From Fibrobacter succinogenes (lineage in GTDB: Bacteria; Fibrobacterota; Fibrobacteria; Fibrobacterales; Fibrobacteraceae), in NCBI GenBank assembly GCA_902800345.1, contig CADCDO010000003.1, forward strand, positions 36,186 through 100,185: a stretch of 64,000 nt of DNA. Direction: 5' to 3'. Numbering within the stretch: position 1 is the stretch's first letter; every line of letters begins with the position of its first letter. A program made the translations under genes and the position numbers. Under the pieces are notes generated by a model. That model did not search any database. It was not told the DNA's origin and saw nothing but the letters and a program-made list of their open reading frames with translations. Shown here piece by piece: positions 18,113 to 26,483 of this stretch.

Positions 18113-18231
18113 CTTTGAATCTGTAAACTTACAAAACGACTAAAAATCCACCCCAAAAGTTCCATTTTGCCTTTTTGAGACAAGATAAAATTTATTATAT
18201 TTTGCTTGCAAAAATTATAAAAGGAAAACAT

Positions 18232-19278
18232 ATGTCAAACTCCATCTTTTGTGGCAAGACCCTCCTGATTACCGGTGGCACGGGCAGTTTCGGCAATGCC
18301 GTGCTCAACCGCTTCCTCCAGACGGACATCGGTGAAATCCGCATTTTCAGCCGCGACGAGAAAAAACAGGACGACATGCGCCACGAGTTCCAGGCCAAGT
18401 GCCCCGAGGCTGCCGACAAGATCAAGTTCTACATCGGCGACGTGCGCGACCTGGCTAGCGTCAAGAACGCGATGCACGGGGTGGACTACATTTTCCACGC
18501 GGCGGCCCTGAAGCAGGTGCCCAGTTGCGAGTTTTTCCCGCTGGAGGCGGTCAAGACCAACGTGTTCGGTACGGATAACGTGCTCACGGCTGCCATCGAC
18601 GAGGGCGTGAAGAACGTGGTGTGCCTGAGCACCGACAAGGCGGCCTACCCGGTGAACGCCATGGGCACGAGCAAGGCCATGATGGAGAAGGTCATCGTGG
18701 CGAAGTCCCGCACGGTTGCCCCCGAAAAGACGAAGATTTGCTGCACGCGCTACGGCAACGTGATGTGCAGCCGAGGTTCGGTCATCCCGTTGTGGATTGA
18801 CCAGATTCGCGCGGGCCAGCCCATCACCATCACCGAGGGTTCCATGACGCGTTTCATCATGAGCTTGGACGAGGCGGTGGACCTGGTGCTGTTCGCTTTC
18901 GAGAACGGCGTGTCGGGCGACATCTTGGTGCAGAAGGCTCCGGCTTGCACTATCCAGACGCAGGCCGAGGCGGTGTGCGAGCTGTTCGGCGGCGACAAGA
19001 ACGCCATCAAGGTCATCGGCATCCGCCACGGCGAGAAGATGTACGAGACGCTACTCACCAACGAGGAATGCGCCCACGCCATCGACCTCGGCAACTTCTA
19101 CCGCGTGCCCTGCGACAAGCGTGGCTTGAACTATGATAAATATTTCAGTAAGGGTGATACCGAACGCAATACGCTTACTGAATTTAACAGCAGCAACACT
19201 AAGCTGCTGAACGTGGAACAGGTCAAGGAGAAGCTCCTCACGCTCCAGTACATCCGCGAGGAACTCGCGAAGAAGTAA
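18232..19278 (+). CDS. fnlA: UDP-N-acetylglucosamine 4,6-dehydratase / 5-epimerase
   Basis: About 348 residues, a CapE/FnlA/WbjB-type extended SDR. The NAD loop is ITGGTGSFGNAV; FSRDEKKQDDMRHEF and DYIFHAAALKQVPSCEF are family-specific. STDKAAYPVNAMGTSKAMMEK replaces the usual YxxxK with the MxxxK variant of inverting dehydratases. It converts UDP-GlcNAc to a 4-keto-6-deoxy, 5-epimerised intermediate for UDP-L-FucNAc. The next two genes are the matching reductase and 2-epimerase. ATG 18232 follows AAAGGAAAA. Its first 185 bp are duplicated at 15431. Confidence 0.92.
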   Translation: MSNSIFCGKTLLITGGTGSFGNAVLNRFLQTDIGEIRIFSRDEKKQDDMRHEFQAKCPEAADKIKFYIGDVRDLASVKNAMHGVDYIFHAAALKQVPSCEFFPLEAVKTNVFGTDNVLTAAIDEGVKNVVCLSTDKAAYPVNAMGTSKAMMEKVIVAKSRTVAPEKTKICCTRYGNVMCSRGSVIPLWIDQIRAGQPITITEGSMTRFIMSLDEAVDLVLFAFENGVSGDILVQKAPACTIQTQAEAVCELFGGDKNAIKVIGIRHGEKMYETLLTNEECAHAIDLGNFYRVPCDKRGLNYDKYFSKGDTERNTLTEFNSSNTKLLNVEQVKEKLLTLQYIREELAKK

Positions 19279-19345
19279 TGTCTAAGATGTCCCCCGGCCT
19301 AAGGTTGGTGTGCCAGCCGGAACAGCGTCGAAACAAGGAAAACAG

Positions 19346-20551
19346 ATGAATATTTTAGTAACAGGTGCCAAGGGCTTTGTGGGGCGTAACCTGGTGGCAG
19401 CGCTCGAGAGTATCCGCGACGGCAAGGACCGTACCCATGCGGGGCTCGTGATTGGTGAAATTTTTTCTTACGATATTGATTCTAAGTTGAAGGACTTGGA
19501 CGATTATTGCGCAAGTGCGGACTTCGTGTTCAACCTTGCTGGCGTGAACCGTCCGAAGGACAACAGCGAGTTCATGGCCGGGAACTTCGGTTTTGCGAGC
19601 TCCCTGCTTGAAACGTTGAAACGCCACAATAACAAGTGTCCGGTGATGCTCAGCAGCAGTATTCAGGCTACGCTTGCAGGTCGTTTCGGTAATAGCGAAT
19701 ATGGCCGCAGCAAAAAAGCCGGCGAAGAACTGTTCTTTGAATATGGCAAAGAAAACGGTGTGCGTGTGCTAGTTTATCGTTTCCCGAACTTGTTCGGTAA
19801 ATGGTGTCGCCCGAACTACAACAGCGCCGTGGCTACGTTCTGCAATAACATTGCCAATGATTTGCCCATTCAGGTGAATGACCCGAATGTGGATATGGAG
19901 CTGCTCTACATCGATGACCTTGTCGCCGAGATGGTTGCCGCCCTGCAGGGCGGGGAACATCATGCCGAGTTCGACGGTGTTGAGACTATCTTGAAGGAAG
20001 ATGGCCGCTATTGCGCCGTCCCGACGGTTCATAAGATCAAGCTTGGTGAAATCGTGGACTTGCTCAATACGTTCCATGACCAGCCCAAGACGCTGGTGAT
20101 GCCCGAAATCCCGAACAACAGCTTCGCGAAAAAGCTCTATTCGACTTACTTGAGCTACTTGCCCAAGGAAAAGGTGAGCTTCCCGCTCAAGATGAACGTG
20201 GATGCTCGCGGCAGCTTTACCGAACTCCTGAAGACGGTGAACTGCGGCCAGTTCAGCGTGAACGTGTCCAAGCCGGGAATCACCAAGGGCGAACACTGGC
20301 ACCACACCAAGTGGGAATTCTTCATCGTGGTGAGCGGTCGCGCCCTGATTCAGGAACGCAAGATCGGCACGGACGAAGTGATTGAATTCGAAGTGAGCGG
20401 CGAAAAGATTGAAGCTGTTCACATGTTGCCGGGCTATACTCACAACATTATTAATTTGTCCGATACTGAAAATCTGGTGACGGTCATGTGGGCTAACGAA
20501 TCCTTTGACCCCAACCATCCCGATACCTTCGGTGAAAAGGTGGTGAAGTAA
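19346..20551 (+). CDS. fnlB: UDP-2-acetamido-2,6-dideoxy-hexulose reductase (CapF-like)
   Basis: About 401 residues in two domains. An N-terminal SDR (residues 1-270) has ILVTGAKGFVGRNLV and a YGRSKKAGEE catalytic region. A C-terminal cupin (about 285-400) has a GEHWHHTKWEFFIVVSG metal-binding block. This SDR-cupin fusion is the hallmark of CapF. It works after FnlA to give the 6-deoxy-talose intermediate. AAGGAA lies upstream of ATG 19346. The stop overlaps the next start as TAATG, so translation is coupled. Confidence 0.92.
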   Translation: MNILVTGAKGFVGRNLVAALESIRDGKDRTHAGLVIGEIFSYDIDSKLKDLDDYCASADFVFNLAGVNRPKDNSEFMAGNFGFASSLLETLKRHNNKCPVMLSSSIQATLAGRFGNSEYGRSKKAGEELFFEYGKENGVRVLVYRFPNLFGKWCRPNYNSAVATFCNNIANDLPIQVNDPNVDMELLYIDDLVAEMVAALQGGEHHAEFDGVETILKEDGRYCAVPTVHKIKLGEIVDLLNTFHDQPKTLVMPEIPNNSFAKKLYSTYLSYLPKEKVSFPLKMNVDARGSFTELLKTVNCGQFSVNVSKPGITKGEHWHHTKWEFFIVVSGRALIQERKIGTDEVIEFEVSGEKIEAVHMLPGYTHNIINLSDTENLVTVMWANESFDPNHPDTFGEKVVK

Positions 20552-21735
20552 TGAATATCAAGACAGACTACAGCGACGTGAAATTTGCCGACAACGGCAA
20601 GCTGAAACTCCTGATTATCGTGGGCACGCGCCCCGAAATCATCCGCCTTGCGGCCGTCATCGACAAGTGCCGCAAGTATTTCGACTGCATCTTGGCGCAC
20701 ACTGGCCAGAATTACGACTACAACCTGAATGGCGTGTTTTTCAAGGACTTGAGCCTCAAGGATCCTGAAGTCTATATGGATGCCGTGGGTGACGATCTTG
20801 GCGCTACCGTCGGGAACATCATCAATTGCAGCTACAAGCTCATGGTCGCCTGCAAGCCTGATGCCTTGCTGATTCTCGGTGACACGAACAGCTGCCTCTC
20901 GGCTATTGGTGCTAAGCGTTTGCATATCCCGATTTTCCACATGGAAGCAGGCAACCGCTGCAAGGACGAATGCCTGCCCGAAGAGACCAACCGCCGCATC
21001 GTGGACATCATCAGCGACGTGAACATGGCCTACTCCGAGCACGCCCGCCGCTATCTGGCCGACTGCGGACTCCCCAAAGAACGCACATACGTGACAGGCA
21101 GCCCCATGGCCGAAGTTTTGCATAAGAATTTGTCTGCAATCGAAGCCAGCGACATCCACAAACGTCTCGGTCTCGAAAAGGGCAAGTACATTTTGCTCAG
21201 TGCCCACCGCGAAGAGAACATCGACACCGAGAAGAACTTTACGAGCCTCTTTACCGCCATCAACAAGATGGCCGAGAAGTACGACATGCCGATACTTTAC
21301 AGCTGCCACCCGCGCAGCCGTAACCGCCTTGCCGCCAGCGGCTTCAAGCTCGACAAGCGCGTGATTCAGCATGAACCGCTCGGTTTCCATGACTACAATT
21401 GCCTGCAAATGAACGCATTCGCCGTCGTGAGCGACAGCGGCACCCTGCCCGAAGAAAGCTCCTTCTTCACGAGCGTCGGCCATCCGTTCCCGGCAATCTG
21501 CATCCGCACCAGCACGGAACGCCCCGAAGCGCTCGACAAGGCCTGCTTCTTTATCGCCGGCATCAACGAAAAGTCGCTCTTGCAGGCTGTTGATACCGCA
21601 GTAACGATGAACGCCAACGGCGACCACGGAATCCCCGTCCCGGACTACGTCGAAGAAAACGTCAGCACGAAGGTCGTGAAGATCATCCAGAGCTACACTG
21701 GTATCGTCGACAAGATGGTGTGGAGGAAATTCTAG
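20551..21735 (+). CDS. fnlC: UDP-N-acetylglucosamine 2-epimerase family (CapG-like)
   Basis: 394 residues of the WecB/CapG family. Motifs in order: VGTRPEIIRLAAVIDKC, HTGQNYDYNLNGVFF, FHMEAGNRCKDECLPEETNR, SAHREENID and VVSDSGTLPEESSFF. In this context it is the C2 epimerase producing UDP-N-acetyl-L-fucosamine, rather than the ManNAc enzyme WecB. It completes the three-gene fnlABC (capEFG) unit. The stop at 21735 is followed closely by a remnant on the opposite strand. Confidence 0.9.
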   Translation: MNIKTDYSDVKFADNGKLKLLIIVGTRPEIIRLAAVIDKCRKYFDCILAHTGQNYDYNLNGVFFKDLSLKDPEVYMDAVGDDLGATVGNIINCSYKLMVACKPDALLILGDTNSCLSAIGAKRLHIPIFHMEAGNRCKDECLPEETNRRIVDIISDVNMAYSEHARRYLADCGLPKERTYVTGSPMAEVLHKNLSAIEASDIHKRLGLEKGKYILLSAHREENIDTEKNFTSLFTAINKMAEKYDMPILYSCHPRSRNRLAASGFKLDKRVIQHEPLGFHDYNCLQMNAFAVVSDSGTLPEESSFFTSVGHPFPAICIRTSTERPEALDKACFFIAGINEKSLLQAVDTAVTMNANGDHGIPVPDYVEENVSTKVVKIIQSYTGIVDKMVWRKF

Positions 21736-21975
21736 AATCTTGCTCTTGAAATTGAAATTATCGCTTCGTGGGGCTTGTCCTTTTCGGCGAACCAGGTCTG
21801 GTCACGCCGCAATATCTCGTTGTTTAGCGGGTTCGTGTCGTGGGTGGCGAATATCAGTTGCGCGTTGTTCGGTTTGCCCTTTCCCGGTTACAAGCGTGTC
21901 GATGATCGGCCCGGACAGGTCGAGTATCTTGAGAGTCCCTTCGGATTCCATGTCTTCGGAATTGAAGAGTTTTAG
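21736..21975 (-). pseudogene. Remnant of an AAA ATPase (AAA_15/AAA_21 type)
   Basis: On the minus strand, SEGTLKILDLSGPIIDTL is the post-signature segment of an SMC-like AAA ATPase. In a second frame NNAQLIFATHDTNPL and ILRRDQTWFAEKDKP follow, covering the H-loop and the C-terminal motif. The Walker B stretch that should lie between them is missing and the frame is shifted. This is therefore the decayed 3' end of a second ATPase related to the intact one at 22073. Confidence 0.8.
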
Positions 21976-22025
21976 AAGAATTATACATAAAATGTGAATT
22001 TTATGAGAAAAAATCTCGTAAAACA

Positions 22026-22053
22026 TTGACTTTTTGCTGTTTTTTGCTATATT
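22026..22053 (+). promoter_or_regulatory. Sigma-70-type promoter for the AAA ATPase
   Basis: TTGACT (22026-22031), a 16-bp spacer and TATATT (22048-22053). A ribosome-binding AGGAGA lies at 22061-22066, before ATG 22073. Confidence 0.7.
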
Positions 22054-22072
22054 ATGGTACAGGAGATGATAT

Positions 22073-23425
22073 ATGCTGCTGAATTTTACCGTTTCGAATT
22101 GGAAATCCTTCAAGGAAAAGACGTCTTTGTCCATGATTGCGAGCAAGGAAAAACAGCATGCGAACCACATTCAGTATTTGCCGGAATACAAGCTGAATGT
22201 TTTGCCGATTGCTGTTGTTTTTGGAGCTAACGCTGCGGGTAAGTCTAACCTGGTCAAGGCCATCGATTTTGCAGTGGGGCAGATAACCTCTACCGATTTT
22301 GACCCCTACCACAAGGAGCCGGTGGATTCGTTCAGGATTGACCCTGAAAATGTCTCGAAAAACAGTGAATTCGAGTTCACGTTCACGATTGATGACCGGA
22401 TGTATCATTACCGTTTCGCACTTAGCCATGAAGGCTTTGTTGCTTGGGAAAAACTTGAACGAGCTCGTGGCAAACGCTTGAAGGCCGTGTTTGAACGTGA
22501 TGAAAATGGAGTGTTCAGTTTCGAACCCTCCATGCCGAAGGAAGCCCGTAATGCGATTCAGGGAACCCTGAAGCAGCGGCTTGCTCTGTCTTATATGCAG
22601 ATTCAAGATGTTCCCGGCCTTGAAGAACTTAAAAAGATTTATTTCTGGTTCCGTTTCAAGCTCGTTGTGCTTACGCCGGCCAGCCGCCTTATCCGCTTTA
22701 CGGACAAGACTATGCCGACGGACAAACTTTCTATGGTTTTGCATAAGCTGGATACCAGCATCGAGAAGATAGACTTTAAGCCTTTTGAGGAATATTCGAA
22801 CTTTTTCGCAAAGGATTACATTGCCGAGATTGTCAGGGTGCTTTCTTCGGGAGCCATCAATGTTTTGGCAATGGGGAACAACGATGATTTTTATCGGTTT
22901 GAGTTCCAGAACGGAGAGCTTAAATGTTACAAGATGATTTCGTATCATCGCGGTGTGGATGGTTCGCTGGTTCCGTTTGAAATTTCCGAGAATTCCGACG
23001 GTACACGCCGGTGCCTGCACCTGTTCCCGGCTTTCAACGACCTGGTTTCACTAGGTTCGGACTGTTGCTATGTCATTGATGAACTTGATCGGAGCCTGCA
23101 TACCAATCTGGTAAAGCAACTGCTAGCTTCATTCCTTGAAACTAGGAATCAGGATACCCGTTCGCAATTGGTGCTGACGAACCACGATATTGAACAAATG
23201 GACCAGGATGTTTTGCGTCGCGATGAAATTTGGATTGCCGAACGTAATGCCGAATTTGGGGCGACGGAATTGTCTTCGCTTGATGAATTCATCATAAAGG
23301 AAGCCAAGATTCGTAAGGACCGAAACTTGCCCAAGTTGTATCTTGACGGCTGTCTTGGCGGCGTACCGAATATCGAATCTTATGCCGATCTGTTTGATTA
23401 CGCAAGTGGGGAATCGGATGGGTAA
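22073..23425 (+). CDS. AAA-family ATPase, SMC-like (AAA_15; RloC/OLD-like defence type)
   Basis: 450 residues. The N-terminus LLNFTVSNWKSFKEKTSLSM is typical of this family. Walker A is VVFGANAAGKSNLVKAI near residue 52; the ABC-type signature region is NSDGTRRCLHLFPAF near 310, Walker B is CYVIDELDRSLH near 330, and the H-loop is QLVLTNHDIEQMD near 370. Such ATPases usually act with a nuclease or toxin partner in phage defence, and the following broken gene fits that position. It is complete and has its own promoter. It shares C-terminal motifs with the remnant on the opposite strand just upstream. Confidence 0.85.
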   Translation: MLLNFTVSNWKSFKEKTSLSMIASKEKQHANHIQYLPEYKLNVLPIAVVFGANAAGKSNLVKAIDFAVGQITSTDFDPYHKEPVDSFRIDPENVSKNSEFEFTFTIDDRMYHYRFALSHEGFVAWEKLERARGKRLKAVFERDENGVFSFEPSMPKEARNAIQGTLKQRLALSYMQIQDVPGLEELKKIYFWFRFKLVVLTPASRLIRFTDKTMPTDKLSMVLHKLDTSIEKIDFKPFEEYSNFFAKDYIAEIVRVLSSGAINVLAMGNNDDFYRFEFQNGELKCYKMISYHRGVDGSLVPFEISENSDGTRRCLHLFPAFNDLVSLGSDCCYVIDELDRSLHTNLVKQLLASFLETRNQDTRSQLVLTNHDIEQMDQDVLRRDEIWIAERNAEFGATELSSLDEFIIKEAKIRKDRNLPKLYLDGCLGGVPNIESYADLFDYASGESDG

Positions 23426-24111
23426 CGACGAGAAAAGATTTAACGAGTTAATCACGGGTATGCGCCGTTCCAGCAAGACGAAACCACTTGCGACGCCACG
23501 GCCCATTCAGACGCAAAAGACTCCATGTTCTTCTTGAAACGAAGTCGGTATTGGTTTTCAGTTGAAGTCGGTGAAGCCATTTATTCCGGCGGAGAGTGTG
23601 GATGCACCGATTTTGTGCCAGAAAAAAGAGGCGGAGCTTGTTGCTGCAGTAGTTGGGTTGCTGAAGGCCAATCCGATTGTCTTGGGACCGGATGGAGTTG
23701 CCGTGCATTTGGATGTTCCGGACCGTGATCCTGAAAAATCCGAACATGAAGCGAATGAATGCAGGACGATTGAGTCTCGTGCAAAGCACCTGTGTGGCGG
23801 TCATGAGTATCATTTCGATATTCGACGAGCCCAATATGCGGGGTGTATCGTCGAAACATTGAAAAGTCCGGCGATTATTGCTGAAGGAAATGATAGGCAT
23901 TTTTATTTGCGCCGTTATAAGGATAGAACTCTGCATGTGGTTATCTCGTCATTGCCTGTTGGGGGGAGCGTCTTCTGTTGTTGGGGTGGCTTACGAGAAA
24001 AATAGCGACCTTGTTACGCAATACCCGAACATTCCGGCTTTGACATCGGGAAATGCTAGACGATGGAATCCGGAAAATGCACAGGTGATTTATAAGAACG
24101 GGAGTATTTAA
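23418..24111 (+). pseudogene. Broken BECR-fold-like nuclease partner of the ATPase
   Basis: ATG 23418 overlaps the ATPase by 8 bp, so this was the second gene of the pair. The frame is interrupted by an in-frame TGA at 23535-23537 and shifted at a G6 run at 23961-23966. Removing one G restores SLPVGGASSVVGVAYEKN followed by NIPALTSGNARRW and the end at 24111. The C-terminal part (HFDIRRAQYAGCIVETLKSP, then RHFYLRRYKDRTLHVV) looks like a phage-type barnase/EndoU/colicin/RelE-like nuclease. That family assignment is tentative. The first 39 residues (MGNDEKRFNELITGMRRSS) are basic and not recognised. Confidence 0.65.
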
Positions 24112-24113
24112 AT

Positions 24114-24149
24114 ATTGTAAGCTTCCCCATAATTGTAAGCTTCCCCATA
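24114..24149. repeat. Tandem duplication of an 18-bp unit
   Basis: ATTGTAAGCTTCCCCATA occurs twice without a gap (24114-24131 and 24132-24149), directly before the left end of the IS3 remnant. Confidence 0.85.
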
Positions 24150-24150
24150 A

Positions 24151-24709
24151 TTAGGACTGTTCATAACTAGACAAAAGACAATTCTGCCTGCGTCAAAATG
24201 CTACCTTTGGTAGCAAAGGAACAGCCATGAAGAAACGGACTCATTCCGAATCGGAAATCGTCAAAAGCGTAAACGAACTTGATGCCTGCCAGCTAAAAAA
24301 GCTCAAGGAACTCGAAGAAGAGAACGCCAAGCTCAAGAAGATGTACGCCAATCTCGCCCTGGACAACGAGATTCTCCGCGAGGTCATCAAAAAAAAACTC
24401 TAGAGACGAACGTCGCATTGGCCATGCTTGCATGAGCCAATATGACTGAGGTGAATTGGCGATTCATTTCAACAAGCGACAGCCGTTGCGCAAACGCTTG
24501 CCAGCCCGTGTCAAGAATCCGCTCGTGACACCGGAGCAGAATTCATTTCACATGAATTTCAAGATTGGTGCGATGGAAACGGAATCAAAATTTTGTACAC
24601 GCAGCCCGGGTGTCCGACTCAGAACAGCTACATCGAACGATTTAACGGATCGTACCGAAGATCGGTTGATGAGAACTGGGTGATTTTGTATACTTTAAAC
24701 CAGTCCTAA
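24151..24709 (+). mobile_element. Internally deleted IS3-family element (559 bp)
   Basis: Bounded by a 9-bp inverted repeat, TTAGGACTG at 24151-24159 and CAGTCCTAA at 24701-24709. At 24227-24403 a 58-residue orfA remnant keeps MKKRTHSESEIVKS and the leucine-zipper part LKELEEENAKLKKMYANLAL, but lacks the helix-turn-helix between them. OrfB is reduced to RKRLPARVKNPLVTPEQ joined to EFISHEFQDWCDGNGIKILY and NSYIERFNGSYRRSV, with most of the DDE core missing. The termini are kept while the interior is deleted, so it could have been moved in trans like a MITE. Confidence 0.85.
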
Positions 24710-24727
24710 AAATGGGTAGCGGACACC

Positions 24728-24865
24728 GCGTTAGGGATCGAAGCCCGAAGGGCCGGGAGGGCCGCTCGTATCTTGCGCTCGGCCCTCTAGGCGGGGAAGC
24801 TGTGGGGTGATGCCACGGCTTCGTGCCGCGAGAGCCCGACCCCGGCCTTGGCCGGGGAACGCCCG
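24728..24865 (+). repeat. Covarying structured repeat, copy B
   Basis: Core form, from GCGTTAGGGATCGAAGCCC to GGGGAACGCCCG. The main hairpin is GAAGCTGTGG / CCACGGCTTC with loop GGTGATG. The last hairpin is CCCCGGCC-tt-GGCCGGGG. A GAGGGCCG / CGGCCCTC stem lies between. It starts 18 bp after the IS3 remnant. Confidence 0.9.
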
Positions 24866-24904
24866 TAATTGTTTAATTAGTCGAAAAAAAATCTCTTAGA
24901 CCTA

Positions 24905-24933
24905 TTGACAAACCGAATCTGTTTGTGTATATT
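24905..24933 (+). promoter_or_regulatory. Strong sigma-70-type promoter for the Panacea module
   Basis: TTGACA (24905-24910), 17-bp spacer, TATATT (24928-24933). It implies a leader of about 120 nt before ATG 25060. Confidence 0.8.
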
Positions 24934-25059
24934 TGATAGTGAACAAATGTGCATTATATGCAAGATTTGTTCGTAATTTCTTGAACAATACTGACTTAGA
25001 TCCAATAGAGGGGTTGACTTGAATGTTGAAATTTCATATTTTTAGGGGAAAGGAATCGC

Positions 25060-25602
25060 ATGTCCGCATTTAAACCATTGTTCGGCAAGGATGTCCTGAT
25101 CAATGCCGCCTTGTGGGTCGCCACGAGGTTGCCCGAGGATCAGTGTCGCTTGCACAAGATTTTCAAAATCTTGTGGTTTGCGGACTTGTACCACCTGAAA
25201 AAATACGGCAGGACCGTCACTGGCGACACGTATATCGCCATGAACAATGGACCTGTGCCGTCTGTCTTGTACGACGAGATGAAGCCGGACCCGTCGGAGG
25301 GCGATGCCTTCCGGCGTTTCGACCGCGGAAACGAGAAGGGCTTCGTGGTGCCGCTGAAGAGTGTCAATGCGGATTACCTTTCGGAGACCGATGTCGAGGC
25401 CCTGACCTACTCGCTTAATTTGTACAAAGACAAGTCATTCGACGAATTGACCCAGTTGTCCCACAAACATGCCTGGAATTCGGCCCGGAACGCGGGCATG
25501 AATACGTCTATCAGGATAGATGAAATCCTTGATGAGATTGGTGCGGACAGCGAACTCCGCGAATACGTAAAAGACGATATTCTCTTCAGGCAGGCGCTTT
25601 AA
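25060..25602 (+). CDS. Panacea/SocA-domain antitoxin-like protein (DUF4065)
   Basis: 180 residues with the Panacea domain. The hallmarks are AALWVATRLPEDQCRLHKIFKI, LWFADLYHLKKYGRTVTGDTYI and MNNGPVPSVLYDEM, followed by a helical C-terminus. Panacea proteins act as antitoxins for many unrelated toxin folds. The next gene, 2 bp downstream, is the natural toxin candidate. The module has its own promoter and is the most intact unit of the accessory region. Role by family and position; no direct evidence for toxicity. Confidence 0.85.
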   Translation: MSAFKPLFGKDVLINAALWVATRLPEDQCRLHKIFKILWFADLYHLKKYGRTVTGDTYIAMNNGPVPSVLYDEMKPDPSEGDAFRRFDRGNEKGFVVPLKSVNADYLSETDVEALTYSLNLYKDKSFDELTQLSHKHAWNSARNAGMNTSIRIDEILDEIGADSELREYVKDDILFRQAL

Positions 25603-25604
25603 TT

Positions 25605-26012
25605 ATGGAACTGCCTAAGGATTTAACGGGGCGCTTGTATTCTGAGCGCGGTGCTGTGGTCCATTCGGAAGTCAATTCTGTTATAAAAACGGACCATGGC
25701 AAGTATTTGCTGGTTGTCAAGAAAACCGAATCGCTGGTGGTATGCTGTTCCGTCAATTCGGAACGCTACCGTTTCAAGCCGGAGGAATCGCAGCCCAAGA
25801 TTCTGAAGAGCGAGAACGACTTTCTGCATCACGATTCCTTTGTAGACTGTGCGCAGATCTTTGCGATAGATGTGAATGTCTTTCTGAATAACATGAGTAA
25901 GGGCGTGTTTGTGCCCGTGGGACTGTTGAACGAAATCTCGATGGCGTTTGTCCTACGTGCGGGGCAGACCTGCCCGATGTTGAATAAGGTCGAGCAGAGT
26001 TATTTCAAGTAG
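25605..26012 (+). CDS. Putative Panacea-associated toxin, family not recognised
   Basis: 135 residues, 2 bp after the Panacea gene. Predicted beta-rich N-terminus (KYLLVVKKTESLVVCCSVNS), then ILKSENDFLHHDSFVDCAQI and FAIDVNVFLNNMSKGVFVPV. The pattern of a late HDSFVDC strand followed by an acidic strand recalls MazF/PemK-type SH3-like toxins, but the match is weak. The likely role is the toxin of a two-gene module, from position alone. What else it could be: an accessory protein without toxicity. Confidence 0.6.
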   Translation: MELPKDLTGRLYSERGAVVHSEVNSVIKTDHGKYLLVVKKTESLVVCCSVNSERYRFKPEESQPKILKSENDFLHHDSFVDCAQIFAIDVNVFLNNMSKGVFVPVGLLNEISMAFVLRAGQTCPMLNKVEQSYFK

Positions 26013-26027
26013 TAGGCCTCTCTGTAA

Positions 26028-26162
26028 GTTTCTTACCTGTGCAAGTTTAAGGGAATTCGGTTTCTGGATGACTGCTATCCTTCGGAACATCTTCTGCCTG
26101 TGGAAGATGCCTTGGACGACCTTGTCGCCGTCTGCAAAAATAACGGTGGGGCCATTGGATGA
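26028..26162 (+). pseudogene. Start-less fragment of a small antitoxin-like protein
   Basis: An open frame after a stop at 26027 reads FKGIRFLDDCYPSEHLLPVE then DALDDLVAVCKNNG, with no ATG, GTG or TTG in front. Its TGA overlaps the next ATG as ATGA, so it was probably coupled to the DUF3990 gene. The family is not recognised. Confidence 0.4.
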
Positions 26163-26483
26163 TTCTGTATCATGGGACCAATTCTGACTTTTCCCAAATT
26201 AATCTGGGGAAGACCAAGCCCTACAAGGACTTTGGAAAAGGTTTGCGTAGAATGGGCTGATTTTATATACAAGAACCGGAATCGCTCGGCTAATTTTTCC
26301 CATCAATACGATGTCGTTATAGGGCCCATTGCAGATGACGGAGTTGCCTATTTGTTGAATTTGTACGAAGAGGGCCTGCGGACTTTGGAAGAACTGGCAA
26401 AGGAACTTGAATACAAGGACCTGAACAATCAGTTCTGCTTTTTGACGGATCGGGCAATTTCACTTTTGCATCGGGTAAAATAA
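26159..26483 (+). pseudogene. DUF3990 gene with internal deletion and frameshift
   Basis: The 5' part from ATG 26159 reads MILYHGTNSDFSQINLGKTK then PYKDFGKGL, the canonical DUF3990 start. It stops at a TGA near 26258. The 3' part, in another frame, carries WADFIYKNRNR, YDVVIGPIADDGVAYLLNLY and ELEYKDLNNQFCFLTDRAI, the canonical C-terminus. The middle of the domain, between KDFGKG and the Trp, is missing. Intact members resemble small ADP-ribosyltransferase-like toxins and sit beside DUF3791 genes, as here. Confidence 0.8.

Noticed and set aside
20440..21627. 395-residue minus-strand reading frame
   Set aside because: Shadow of fnlB/fnlC; no motif, wrong codon pattern.
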